Of a stretch of 64,000 bases of DNA, positions 41,857-51,543 are shown piece by piece. Numbering within the stretch: the first letter of the stretch is position 1; each line of letters opens with the position of its first letter. The notes under the pieces were generated by a model. It saw only the letters and a program-made list of their open reading frames with translations, was not told the DNA's origin and did no database searches. The DNA is taken from NCBI RefSeq assembly GCF_003946115.1, contig NZ_RHOH01000004.1, positions 124,001-188,000 of the forward strand, read 5' to 3'. Origin of the DNA: Lacticaseibacillus daqingensis (GTDB taxonomy: Bacteria > Bacillota > Bacilli > Lactobacillales > Lactobacillaceae). A program made the translations under genes and the position numbers.

Positions 41857-42639
41857 TCAGGCCATGGCGGCGCTGGTTGCCGTCAGCGCATGGATGAACC
41901 GCAACTCGACGGCATGCGGGCCCATCGGCAAGCCCAGCACACGCGGCGCTATCACGACCGCCGTGGTCATCGTCCCGTCTGCCAGCCTCACCTGGTAGCA
42001 GCCATTAGGAGGTAACTGCTGCGCGATGAAGGGCACCATGGCATCGCCTGACGCCGCTAGCGCCACCTGATACGGGTGACCCAGCAACTGTTCGGCGGTG
42101 CGCAATTGACCGGTGGCGATCAGATGGCGAATGCGCGTGGAAGAGACCTTTTGCTTGCCGGCGTCCAGCTCGGCCACCACGGTCGTTGTGAAGCGGCCGG
42201 CGGCTAGCGCTGGCAACGTGTCAACAGAGGTCGTCCCACCCCTGCCGAACGTGTAATCAAACCCTGCGACCACGTGCTTGGCGCCGAGGCGCACCAGAAA
42301 GTCATCGACGAACGTCTGTGGGCTTAAGCTTGCGAAGGAGCGTGTGAAGCGCACGACGTACAGGCGATCGACGCCCAGGGCCGCCATCAAGTCGGCTTTT
42401 TGGCCGATCGTGGTCAGGTAGCGAAAGGTCTGGTGATGACTGGGAAACACGGCTGACGCGTGCTGGTCGAAGGTCATCACCGACAGCGGCAGGTGCGCCT
42501 TTTGGGCGATCGTCCGGGCGGTCTGGATCACCCGTTGATGGCCCATGTGTACGCCGTCGAAGAAGCCGAGCGCGAGCACGCACGGTGCGCTTGGGGTCAG
42601 CGTTTGAATGCTGTCGGGATCGAGCGTGATCACTTCCAT
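41857..42639 (-). CDS. FAD synthetase-like protein without riboflavin kinase motif
   Basis: A 260-residue protein. The N-terminal 185 residues are the FMN adenylyltransferase domain of RibF: LGFFDGVHMGHQRVI, FDYTFGRGG and the SSTRIR motif. The C-terminal 75 residues are too short and lack the PTAN motif of the riboflavin kinase domain of bifunctional RibF (about 310 residues). It probably makes FAD from FMN only. It starts 20 bp after the pyruvate oxidase stop with AAGGAGG upstream, so it is in that operon. FAD serves pyruvate oxidase and is the substrate of ApbE next door. Confidence 0.82.
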   Translation of the reverse strand: MEVITLDPDSIQTLTPSAPCVLALGFFDGVHMGHQRVIQTARTIAQKAHLPLSVMTFDQHASAVFPSHHQTFRYLTTIGQKADLMAALGVDRLYVVRFTRSFASLSPQTFVDDFLVRLGAKHVVAGFDYTFGRGGTTSVDTLPALAAGRFTTTVVAELDAGKQKVSSTRIRHLIATGQLRTAEQLLGHPYQVALAASGDAMVPFIAQQLPPNGCYQVRLADGTMTTAVVIAPRVLGLPMGPHAVELRFIHALTATSAAMA

Positions 42640-42659
42640 GCGTGGCGGCCTCCTTTAGG

Positions 42660-44465
42660 TTACTTGTTTTTCTTGCTGCTTTTCTTGTTCTTAGTGGCAG
42701 CCACCCGCGCGGTTTCGATCTGCGCATCCTTGGCTTCCTTCAGGAAAGCGCGGAGCGGCCGAAGCGCCTGAGCGTCGTACTTGGCCACGAATTCATCGAT
42801 CTGCTTTTGATCCTGGTACGCCGGGTCGAGGAACATGTGCTGCGTGGTGAATGGCATCTTGTGGGTCAGCTTAACGTCGATGACCACAGGCAATGCCGTG
42901 TTCTTGGCGTCGTCGATGGCGGCCTGAAATTCTGCCTTATTGCGCACCGTGTACGCCTTGGCACCCATGCCTTCGCCGATCTTCGCCCAGTCGGTGTCCG
43001 GAATGTCGACCCCGGACAGTGGCTGGTGGGAATCGTCGCGCTGCTCAGCTTCAATGAAACCCAGCGTGGCGTTGGAGAAGACCACGTTGATGATGTGCAA
43101 GCCGTACTTCACTTGCGTCAAAATCTCTTCGCAAAGCATCGCGTACGCGCCATCACCGCTCAGGCTGTAAACGTCGCGGTCTGGGTAGAGCACCTTCGCG
43201 GAAATTGCGGCTGGCAGGCCGTAACCCATCGTCGCGTACTTCCCAGAAGTGCTCCACTTTTGCGTGTGCTTGATGTCGATCAGGCGCTCGAAGTTGATGT
43301 TCACGTTGCCGACATCAACGGCCCAAACGGCCTTGTCTGAAGCGGTCTTGTTCAGCACGTCGAAGATCGGTTCTGGGCGCACTGGAGATTCCGTGGAGTC
43401 CTTGAAGCTATCCTGCCACTTGACCCAGTTCTTCTTGTTTTCGATAGACGCGGTGTACAGCGGGGTCGCCTCGCGTTCCTTGCCGGCCTTGTAGATGGCC
43501 TTCAGGGCTTCCTTGCTGTCGGCGAGGATAGCCACGTCGTTGTGGCGCCGCTTGCCCAGCTTCGTGCCTTCGATATCGATCTGGATGACCTTGGCGGATG
43601 GGTTGAAGAGCAGGCTAGCGAATGGGACGTCGTTACCGACCCAGAGGATCAGGTCCGTTGCCATCGCCAGCTCAACGCCAGGCTTTGGTGCCACACGGCC
43701 GGTGGACCCCAGGTAAGCCGGGTAGTCTTCATCCAGAATACCCTTCGCCAAAACGGAAGAGATCATCGGCATCTTGAACTTTTCGGAGACCTTGATCAAT
43801 TGCTTGCGCGCGTGCTTGGCTCCGAGGCCGAAGTAGATGATCGGGCCCTTGGCCGCGGCGATCAGCTTCACGGCTTCGTCGATGCGAACCGGGTCTGGCT
43901 TGATCGCGTAAGGTTCGATCTGGGTGTTCGCGTTAGAGACATAGTTATCCTTGATCTGTGCCCAGCCGAAGTCCTTCGGGATGGTGACAACCGCAGGACC
44001 CTTCTTTTCGTAGGCTTCCTGGATGGCTTCGTCGATCACCTTTGGCAGGCTTTGCGCCGTCATCACGGTGCGGTTGAAGACGGCCACGTCATTGAAGATC
44101 GGCTCTTCGTTCATCGCCTGGAAGAAGTCGATGTTCATGTTCTTGGATGGGACCTGCGCCACGATCGCCAGAACTGGCACGCGATCGATCTTCGCGTCGT
44201 ACAGGCCGTTCATCAAGTGAACCGCGCCCGGGCCGGCGGAACCGAAGCAGACCCCGATTTTTCCTGAGAACTTCGCGTCAGCCGCAGCGGCCAAGGCCCC
44301 TGCTTCTTCATGCCGCACCTGGATGAATTTGATCTGATCTTTTTGGTTGTACAAAGCGTTCATCGTGGAGTCAAAAGAACCACCAGGATAACCGTAGATG
44401 TGATCAACGCCCCAAGATTCGATGACCTTGAGGACTGCATCTGAGCCGCTAATTGTCTGTGCCAT
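42660..44465 (-). CDS. pox: Pyruvate oxidase (TPP, FAD)
   Basis: Converts pyruvate, phosphate and oxygen to acetyl phosphate, carbon dioxide and hydrogen peroxide. The 601-residue protein has IYGYPGGSFDS and the TPP-activating glutamate in RHEEAGALAAAADAK, the central FAD domain with GLGAKHARK, and the TPP motif LSGDGAYAML...NATLGFIEAEQ. The tail KNKKSSKKNK is lysine-rich. GGAGGCTCATT precedes the ATG. It forms an operon with the FAD-synthetase-like gene, and two cre-like sites upstream suggest CcpA control, as known for pox genes of lactobacilli. Confidence 0.95.
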   Translation of the reverse strand: MAQTISGSDAVLKVIESWGVDHIYGYPGGSFDSTMNALYNQKDQIKFIQVRHEEAGALAAAADAKFSGKIGVCFGSAGPGAVHLMNGLYDAKIDRVPVLAIVAQVPSKNMNIDFFQAMNEEPIFNDVAVFNRTVMTAQSLPKVIDEAIQEAYEKKGPAVVTIPKDFGWAQIKDNYVSNANTQIEPYAIKPDPVRIDEAVKLIAAAKGPIIYFGLGAKHARKQLIKVSEKFKMPMISSVLAKGILDEDYPAYLGSTGRVAPKPGVELAMATDLILWVGNDVPFASLLFNPSAKVIQIDIEGTKLGKRRHNDVAILADSKEALKAIYKAGKEREATPLYTASIENKKNWVKWQDSFKDSTESPVRPEPIFDVLNKTASDKAVWAVDVGNVNINFERLIDIKHTQKWSTSGKYATMGYGLPAAISAKVLYPDRDVYSLSGDGAYAMLCEEILTQVKYGLHIINVVFSNATLGFIEAEQRDDSHQPLSGVDIPDTDWAKIGEGMGAKAYTVRNKAEFQAAIDDAKNTALPVVIDVKLTHKMPFTTQHMFLDPAYQDQKQIDEFVAKYDAQALRPLRAFLKEAKDAQIETARVAATKNKKSSKKNK

Positions 44466-44524
44466 AATGAGCCTCCTGTGTGTGTTTCACCTTATCAGCC
44501 AAACTGATACTATGGTTGAGTTTG

Positions 44525-44538
44525 TGCGAGCGCTACCA
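44525..44538. promoter_or_regulatory. cre-like site 1 upstream of pox
   Basis: TGCGAGCGCTACCA; its complement keeps the TG-N2-A-N-CG-N-T-N2-CA frame of a CcpA site. Confidence 0.5.
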
Positions 44539-44649
44539 CCGAGTTCGCTGGAACCGCTTTACAAGTGCTAGTCTATGCCCTTATGCGACTATTCACCATA
44601 TCTGATTCTATCCTGTTTGTGCCACAAAACTGACAAAACTGTATCATTT

Positions 44650-44663
44650 TGTGAACGGTTACA
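44650..44663. promoter_or_regulatory. cre site 2 upstream of pox
   Basis: TGTGAACGGTTACA matches the 14-base cre consensus TGWNANCGNTNWCA at every fixed position. Confidence 0.75.
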
Positions 44664-44714
44664 CGAAACAGTGCTGCTAAGCGCCCACCCTCACGCCTTT
44701 TTATTACGCCAACT

Positions 44715-44740
44715 AAAAAGCCGTGTCAACTGACACAGCT
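44715..44740 (-). terminator. Terminator of the Nudix gene
   Basis: AGC(T)GTGTCA pairs with TGACACGGCT on the minus strand, followed by five Ts. The rest of the 308-bp pox-Nudix gap holds the cre sites and no gene. Confidence 0.8.
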
Positions 44741-44773
44741 CGACACGCGCACGTGAACACGCAAAAGATAGAT

Positions 44774-45235
44774 TCAACCAACACCACGAGCGACAAAGTC
44801 CGCCAACACCTGCCGGTAGCGCGGCACCATCGGCTCAGGCAGTCGATCCAGGGCCACCCATCGTAGCGCCAACGTCTCTGCGTCCGCGATGATCGGCGTG
44901 CCCGTCACGCTGGGCACTACATACGCTACACTCACACTGTAAAACAGGTCGCCATTCGGGGCCGTTCGCAGCTGATCGCCGCCGTACACCCCCAGCAGCG
45001 TGAACGTGGCCGGATCCAGTTGCAGGCCCGTTTCCTCCCAGGCTTCGCGCACCAGCACCTGCGCCGGGGTCTCCCCCAGCTCCATCAGGCCACCAACCAG
45101 TCCCCACCGCTTGGCCAGCTCATTGCGTTGCTGAAGTAACACCTCACCGCGTGGGTTCAAAATGACGCCACAGCTCCCACACAGGATGAGGGGACGGTGG
45201 CCGATGTCGGCGCGGAGATCGGAGACATAAGTCAT
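44774..45235 (-). CDS. Nudix hydrolase
   Basis: A 153-residue enzyme with a complete Nudix box at about residues 55-77: G-L-M-E-L-G-E-T, then REAWEETGL. CGSCGVIL near the start may be part of a small metal-binding turn. The substrate is probably a nucleoside diphosphate derivative, not predictable. The start is the ATG behind GGGAGGTGTTTCTG; the frame extends 17 codons further upstream over the promoter. Confidence 0.93.
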   Translation of the reverse strand: MTYVSDLRADIGHRPLILCGSCGVILNPRGEVLLQQRNELAKRWGLVGGLMELGETPAQVLVREAWEETGLQLDPATFTLLGVYGGDQLRTAPNGDLFYSVSVAYVVPSVTGTPIIADAETLALRWVALDRLPEPMVPRYRQVLADFVARGVG

Positions 45236-45257
45236 CAGAAACACCTCCCTTGGCTTA

Positions 45258-45286
45258 ATCTTAGTTAAGAATGCTGCATTCGCCAA
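45258..45286 (-). promoter_or_regulatory. Nudix gene promoter
   Basis: TTGGCG, 17 bases, TAAGAT on the minus strand. Confidence 0.65.
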
Positions 45287-45647
45287 GTCTTCTTTGTTCG
45301 TGAGTCAATCTAGGAAAACTTTCATTCCGAATCGTTTAATCAATCGCACTGCATTAGAATCAGCCTTCATTATCTAGATTGTCGATTTAAGACATATTGT
45401 TTCTACCTATAGGCGTAATTTATCCATGCATGGCATTAACAAATCCTGACACAATATTTTCCCTGTATCAACTTTGCATCATTGTGATATAGTTTTACTG
45501 GTATCGCTTCATTATTGTCGTTACATTATGATCTTCTTATTACCATTAACAAGACTGAGCAAAAAGCATGTTGCTTTTAATTCGCGATGGAAAAGCGTCC
45601 AAATACTGATGACGGTAAAAGCTGAAACATACTTTGGAGGAAATAAT
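45287..45647. other. AT-rich gap before the Ltp-like gene
   Basis: About 360 bp, clearly AT-richer than the neighbourhood, with no gene I can support. GTGATATAGT near 45485 is a possible -10 for the Ltp-like gene. Confidence 0.5.
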
Positions 45648-46346
45648 ATGGCAAAGCGCGTTCATGATCAAAAACCTAAAAAACCAATTTACAAGCGCAT
45701 TTGGTTCTGGGTTTTAGTCGTTTTCATCTTAATCGGGGCGTCAGGCGCACTCGGCGGTCGCGGAGATGATGACAAGTCAGCATCTAAGGAGAGCGAGAAG
45801 ACGTCACAGGCAACAAAGAAATCAAGCAGTTCAGAGGCTGTCACTAGTTCTTCCAAGAAGGAAGTAACAGAATCATCTCAACCCAAGGTATCCGCTGAGT
45901 TCTTGAGTGCGCTCGTGCGCGCAAAGTCCTATTCAAGCGTGATGCACATGTCGAAGCAAGGCATCTATGATCAGCTCACCGCCGAGATGGGCGACCAGTT
46001 CTCTGCTGAGGCCGCGCAGTACGCCGTGGATAACCTCAAGGCAGACTACAACGCGAATGCCTTGAAGAAGGCCAAAGACTATTTTGATCAGCAAAACATT
46101 TCCAAAGCTGGCCTTTACAAACAACTCACTGCGGCTCAAGGCGAAAAATTCACAGCCGCTGAAGCGCAATACGCGGTTGATAATCTGAAGGTTGATTATA
46201 ATCAGGCTGCTTTGAAAAAGGCAAAGGATTACCAGAGTCAAATGCAGATGTCGCCTGACGGGATCAAAGACCAACTAACATCTTCTTATGGCGAGCAATT
46301 CACGGCAGAAGAGGCACAATACGCGATTGATAACCTTAACAAATAG
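45648..46346 (+). CDS. Ltp-like membrane protein with three host-cell-surface repeats
   Basis: A 232-residue protein: a basic N-terminus, one membrane helix (about 20-38, IWFWVLVVFILIGASGAL), a Ser/Lys/Glu-rich linker (about 45-90), then three repeats of about 47 residues, each ending in QYAVDNL or QYAIDNL. These are the helix-turn-helix-like Ltp domains, known from the Ltp lipoprotein of Streptococcus thermophilus phage TP-J34, which blocks superinfecting phage DNA injection. There is no lipobox; a helix anchors it. Lower GC and lysine-rich composition suggest acquisition. GGAGGAAATAAT precedes the ATG. Confidence 0.88.
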   Translation: MAKRVHDQKPKKPIYKRIWFWVLVVFILIGASGALGGRGDDDKSASKESEKTSQATKKSSSSEAVTSSSKKEVTESSQPKVSAEFLSALVRAKSYSSVMHMSKQGIYDQLTAEMGDQFSAEAAQYAVDNLKADYNANALKKAKDYFDQQNISKAGLYKQLTAAQGEKFTAAEAQYAVDNLKVDYNQAALKKAKDYQSQMQMSPDGIKDQLTSSYGEQFTAEEAQYAIDNLNK

Positions 46347-46712
46347 TCTTCTAGTCTCGTTTTGAGAGCCATCGCTCAAAAGACCACGCGTACGTACAAT
46401 TATTTTCGAGGACAGTACACCAGCTTACCGGTGCATCCAACTTTCTATCTTATGCTTACACCTAACAAGCCGGAGCTGAAGTCAATCATTAAAAAAGCAC
46501 ATCTTCCGTTGTGAAGGTGTGCTTTTTGGGGGTACTAGATTCAAGAAGGCCAGAATCACCTGCAGGCATAGAAATTTCGTCGATTTATTTACACCGCAAC
46601 CAGCTTTTCTATGCCCTCTGAGAGCTAAGTTTGACGCTCAGAGGCGTAGAGGCCCTCGTTAGAAAGCACACTTTAATAGCTCAAAAATCGACTCTCGCGT
46701 GCCTTGTAGCTG
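46347..46712. other. Gap after the Ltp-like gene
   Basis: A 366-bp non-coding stretch. The only clear element is the terminator at 46491-46527, 145 bp after the Ltp stop. Confidence 0.6.
46491..46527 (+). terminator. Rho-independent terminator
   Basis: AGCACATCTTC pairs with GAAGGTGTGCT, flanked by six As and five Ts. Confidence 0.9.
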
Positions 46713-46847
46713 TTATATGATCACGCTAAACGTTTGACTACCAACGCGAACGACTGTGAAAACTGTGTCGATGATGGCTTCCTCGTATGTCCGAGGAGAA
46801 TGACCTGTCTCCTCATCATGAACAATCAATCCCCCGTCGGTCACCAA
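46713..46847 (-). CDS. Tiny hypothetical protein 2 of a two-gene unit
   Basis: If started at the TTG two bases after the preceding stop, it encodes 44 residues (VTDGGLIVHDEETGHSPRTY and so on), acidic then ending in a beta-like VFTVVRVGSQTFSVII. The open frame also allows an ATG at 46895, inside the upstream gene. No family recognised. Weak AAAGAG precedes the TTG. Confidence 0.4.
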   Translation of the reverse strand: MVTDGGLIVHDEETGHSPRTYEEAIIDTVFTVVRVGSQTFSVII

Positions 46848-46848
46848 A

Positions 46849-47013
46849 TTACTCTTTTGCCAGTTTGGCGACGGCCTCATAAACTTGCTTGTCATTAAGT
46901 ACGGTTGCGAGTGATTGGCTAACCGCCTGCGCCGTCAAGTCCTGCCGGGCAAGATCAGCGCTTTGACTAATCTCTTTTTTAGCTTCATCAGAAATCATCA
47001 CTTCAAATGTCAT
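46849..47013 (-). CDS. Tiny hypothetical protein 1 of a two-gene unit
   Basis: A 54-residue helical protein, MTFEVMISDEAKKEISQSAD at the start and VYEAVAKLAKE at the end. The ATG has an excellent ribosome binding site (AAGGAGG, 8 bases) and a promoter, so it is very likely expressed. I do not recognise it. Size and pairing recall small antitoxin or relaxosome-type genes, but nothing specific supports that. Confidence 0.65.
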   Translation of the reverse strand: MTFEVMISDEAKKEISQSADLARQDLTAQAVSQSLATVLNDKQVYEAVAKLAKE

Positions 47014-47033
47014 TGTCTTGCCTCCTTGAGCGT

Positions 47034-47063
47034 TTATTATCCCGAACTATTTTACTTGATCAA
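47034..47063 (-). promoter_or_regulatory. Promoter of the two-gene unit
   Basis: TTGATC, 18 bases, TAATAA on the minus strand. Confidence 0.6.
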
Positions 47064-47112
47064 TCGCACCGATTAAAGCCCCTGTTGGTTGCTCTGATTT
47101 CTGTATTTTGCT

Positions 47113-47163
47113 AAAAGGTCTCCAGAACGTTCACAATTCGCGAACGTTTTGGAGACCTTTAAA
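47113..47163 (-). terminator. Terminator of gnd
   Basis: AAAGGTCTCC and AACGTTC pair with GAACGTT and GGAGACCTTT; a long stem directly after gnd. Confidence 0.88.
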
Positions 47164-47176
47164 GTGTCCTCAAGCC

Positions 47177-48601
<1,425 letters not shown>

Positions 48602-48662
48602 TGTGTGCCTCCTGTAATCTTGTTCCAGCTAATATTAGCAAAAACCGTACTCATTTAAAAGT

Positions 48663-49208
48663 TTACTGATTGTCCGAGTCCGGGAACAGATCCTTAAGCT
48701 TGGCAAAGGCGTTGTTGCCGCCTTCCGCCTTGCGTTGCGCTTCATACGTTTCCTCGCCCATCACCGCCCAGTCATCGCCGGTTGGCATGTCGCCATCCTG
48801 CGCCTCTTGCGGGGTCAAAACCTGCATTGGAATGCTGAGCAGGATGTGATCCGCGATGGCGGCCACCAGGTCGATTTCGTCGCCGTCAAGGTCGATCAGC
48901 AGCTGCCCTTCCTCGTATTTTTCCTTGTCGGTGGTCGGGCTGACGTACACCTCGCTGAACGTGAAGTCCAGCGGCCAGTCCACCGGCGTCAGGCTGCGCG
49001 TCGACGGGATCACAAGCTTGCCACCAAGCGTTGCACTGACCAGAAAGTCGCCGTCGTCAAAGCTGACATAGCCATCCACCGCGATCGGGCTGACATCTAG
49101 GATCTCCGGGTCGCGCTGCATCAAGTCCGCCTTCAGATCCAGTGTCTCCTTGAGGTGCAGCGGCTCGCTGCGGTGCTTCATCAAGTCTTGCGTCGTCCAT
49201 TTAAGCAT
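48663..49208 (-). CDS. YceD/DUF177 family protein
   Basis: A 181-residue acidic protein of the DUF177 family (YlbN in Bacillus), which in many bacteria precedes rpmF and is linked to 23S rRNA maturation. Family features are the central YVSFDDGDFLVSATLGG and VDWPLDFTFSEVY. rpmF does not follow here; gnd does. The start is the ATG after AAGGAGGAAACCA, overlapping the tmcAL stop by 8 bp. Confidence 0.9.
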   Translation of the reverse strand: MLKWTTQDLMKHRSEPLHLKETLDLKADLMQRDPEILDVSPIAVDGYVSFDDGDFLVSATLGGKLVIPSTRSLTPVDWPLDFTFSEVYVSPTTDKEKYEEGQLLIDLDGDEIDLVAAIADHILLSIPMQVLTPQEAQDGDMPTGDDWAVMGEETYEAQRKAEGGNNAFAKLKDLFPDSDNQ

Positions 49209-50376
49209 TGGTTTCCTCCTTGGCCCCCGGCATAAGCGGACGCCGCCCAAAGTTTTGGGCCTGATGTGTCAAATTCGTGATCAAGCGGTCGGCGCGGTGC
49301 TGCCAGTACAACAGCCCCCCCGGCGCCAACATCGGCAGGCTGACCTTGGTGATCAGCGGCAGCGCAAGGCTTTTTTTGACCTGGTGCAGATACGCGCGCC
49401 CCGCCGCGGTGAACCCCAGCACCTGCACGTAACGGTGCGCGTGGGCATCCGCCATCGTGACGTCGGTCAGGTTCAGCAGCGTGTACAGCGCCAACCGCCG
49501 CATGCGCGCGTAGGTGTAGCGCTTGGACTTCACCGCCGCAAGGAACGCGTCAAAGTCCGTGGCGGCATCCGCCTGCTGGGTCAGCCGGTACTCCAGCCCC
49601 TCGCTCATGGTGTAAATTGTCTGCAACTGCGCAAGATCCGCCGTTTGCAGACGATAACGTAGCTGCGGGTAAAAGTCATCCCAAGACTGATGCCGCGCGG
49701 TTTGCAGGCCGTGTGCCATGACTGGTGGCACCAGGTCCGCCACCGAGGCGCCGGCCGCCAATTTGGCGCGGATCGCGCTACCACTGGCGGCCGGCGCCTC
49801 GGTATGGGCCAGCACCTGAGGCGCATCGTGCCCCGCTCCGCGGCGGCCAAACGGTACCAGCGTCAAGTGCCCACCACTGGCCGCGACCGCCTGCGCGTAG
49901 CTGACGCCCAGCAGCAGGTTCGGCTGGGTCAGGCTGACGCCGGCCGTTTCCTGATAGTAGCGGTTCAGCTGCGTGGCGTAGGTCTGTGTGAAGTCGTTGA
50001 AGTGGTCATCGCTGGGCGGCATGCTGGCCAGTTTTTGCGCCAACTGCGCGTAATCCAGTGCCGGCGCCTCGGTGCCAAAGGCCAAGGCGTCCACACCCAG
50101 CGCGTTCAGCAGCGCCACGCCACCGATTGCAAACGGCCCCGCCGCCTGCACCGCATCGGTGACCGGCAGTTCCACCACCAGGTCGGCCCCAGCCGCCAGC
50201 GCGGCCCGAGCGCGGGCCCACTTGTCAACGATCGCGGGCTCGCCGCGCTGGACAAAGTTGCCGGCCATCACGACCACCACCACATCGGCGTCGGCCTGCG
50301 CGCGCGCCTGCGCCAGCGCGTAAGCGTGCCCGTCATGAAGCGGGTTGAACTCCGCGATCATGCCTACTGTGCGCAT
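49201..50376 (-). CDS. tmcAL: tRNA(Met) cytidine acetate ligase (TmcAL/YlbM)
   Basis: Acetylates the wobble cytidine of elongator tRNA-Met using acetate and ATP in Bacillota. The 391-residue protein starts VGMIAEFNPLHDGHAYAL with the HxGH nucleotidyltransferase motif, followed by VVMAGNFVQRGEPA and SGSAIRAKL. The order tmcAL-yceD is conserved. The ATG has AAAGGAGTGGTCCC upstream. Confidence 0.93.
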   Translation of the reverse strand: MRTVGMIAEFNPLHDGHAYALAQARAQADADVVVVVMAGNFVQRGEPAIVDKWARARAALAAGADLVVELPVTDAVQAAGPFAIGGVALLNALGVDALAFGTEAPALDYAQLAQKLASMPPSDDHFNDFTQTYATQLNRYYQETAGVSLTQPNLLLGVSYAQAVAASGGHLTLVPFGRRGAGHDAPQVLAHTEAPAASGSAIRAKLAAGASVADLVPPVMAHGLQTARHQSWDDFYPQLRYRLQTADLAQLQTIYTMSEGLEYRLTQQADAATDFDAFLAAVKSKRYTYARMRRLALYTLLNLTDVTMADAHAHRYVQVLGFTAAGRAYLHQVKKSLALPLITKVSLPMLAPGGLLYWQHRADRLITNLTHQAQNFGRRPLMPGAKEETNA

Positions 50377-50469
50377 GGGACCACTCCTTTCTGGTTGCGT
50401 TCGGTCGTGCTTCTGTCTGACTGCCGCGCGAAAAATAGTTTGTCGCGCTTTTTGACCCGGGCCGTCACG

Positions 50470-50815
50470 GCGACAGGCTTTCCGGATTGCCTGCTACTTT
50501 CCGATCTTCGCCGAGCTGCGTGGCGCAACGCGGGAGCAGCTAGCGACGCCCAAGCACTCGCGCCTAAGTACGGTCGCAAGCGTCTCCCGGGAACTTCTGA
50601 CCGTTTTTTTTCGGTAGCGTACTTCCCGCCTTGCTTCCGTTCGGCTTCGCCTCGCTCCGCAGCAGGGCATGCTTACTTCCTTCCGGTCTTCGTCGAGCGC
50701 CGCAAAGCAACGCAGATACATCTAGCGACGCCAAGTCACTCGGGGCCAAGAGCGCCCCAAGCGCCTCGGCTAGGCTAGCTGATCTGCTAAGTGCGCTTTG
50801 CTCTGCTCTGGTTTC
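50470..50815 (-). repeat. Dispersed intergenic repeat, two-unit inverted copy
   Basis: Read on the minus strand this repeats the copy at 29.4 kb: CCAGAGCAGAGCAAAGCGCA, then GCTTGGGGCG...TTGGCCCCGAGTG, then GCGTTGCTTTGCGGCGCTCG with ACGAAGACCGGAA, and a second unit with CGCTTGCG...ACTTAGGCGCGAGTG and a diverged form of the same block. It fills the 393-bp gap between tmcAL and the methyltransferase and reaches into the end of the latter. Short frames inside are not credible genes. Confidence 0.8.
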
Positions 50816-51543
50816 TTGCCCCTAAAGAACCACCGGGTGCTGTCGTCTTGCACGGGACCCTGGCCGAAGTCGGCGGTCACTTCGATGTCGGTGAAGCCGG
50901 CCGCGGTCAAGGCGCTGACGTAATCGCTCACGGCGTAGGTGCGCTCGTGGTGGGTCTCGATCAGCGGGTGGTAGGCGTCGAGCTTTTCATCGTAGACGAA
51001 AAAGGTCAGGTCGTGCTCAACACTGTGCGGCACTTCCCCTTCGTAGCTGTGCCACATGAAGGCGTAGTCCTCGGTTTGGTAGTTGTACATGTAGCCGGGA
51101 AACACGGTGTCCATCTGGTACAGGGAGTGGGCGTCAAACAGGAAGTCGCCGCCCGGTTCCAGCACGCTGAACACCTGCTCAAACACGGTTTGCACGGTGG
51201 CCAGATCCGCCATGTAGCAGATGGAATCATCGAAGCAGGTCACGACCGCGTAAGTCGGCATGTCCGTCAGGTCGCGCATGTCCCCGAGGATCAGCGGAAT
51301 GTCGCGGCCCTGCGCGTCAATTTTTTGCTCGGCCAATGCCAGCATGTCACCGGACAGGTCAAAATCGGTGACGGCAAACCCGGCCTCATCCAGCAACAGC
51401 GCCAGGCTGCCGGAACCCCCGGCCAGCTCCAGCAGGGGCTGCCCAGCTGGGGTCACGCGCGCGGTCACGTAGTCGCGCCAGTCGGCGTACAGGTCGGCGT
51501 CCATCAGGGTGTCGTAGACCTGCGCAAAGGTTGAATAGATCAT
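50770..51543 (-). CDS. Class I SAM-dependent methyltransferase (YqeM)
   Basis: A 257-residue methyltransferase: LLELAGGSGSLALLLDEAGF is the SAM-binding glycine loop, ILGDMRDL and VVTCFDDSICYM the later strands. It belongs to the YqeM group at the end of the yqe cluster; the substrate is unknown. The ATG overlaps the rsfS stop as ATGA. The last dozen codons (EQSKAHLADQLA) are encoded by the edge of the dispersed repeat, so the native C-terminus may have been replaced. Confidence 0.9.
   Translation of the reverse strand: MIYSTFAQVYDTLMDADLYADWRDYVTARVTPAGQPLLELAGGSGSLALLLDEAGFAVTDFDLSGDMLALAEQKIDAQGRDIPLILGDMRDLTDMPTYAVVTCFDDSICYMADLATVQTVFEQVFSVLEPGGDFLFDAHSLYQMDTVFPGYMYNYQTEDYAFMWHSYEGEVPHSVEHDLTFFVYDEKLDAYHPLIETHHERTYAVSDYVSALTAAGFTDIEVTADFGQGPVQDDSTRWFFRGKKPEQSKAHLADQLA

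Noticed and set aside
50494-50825. Several short frames on both strands between tmcAL and yqeM
   Set aside because: All are read from the inverted copy of the dispersed repeat; none has a ribosome binding site.
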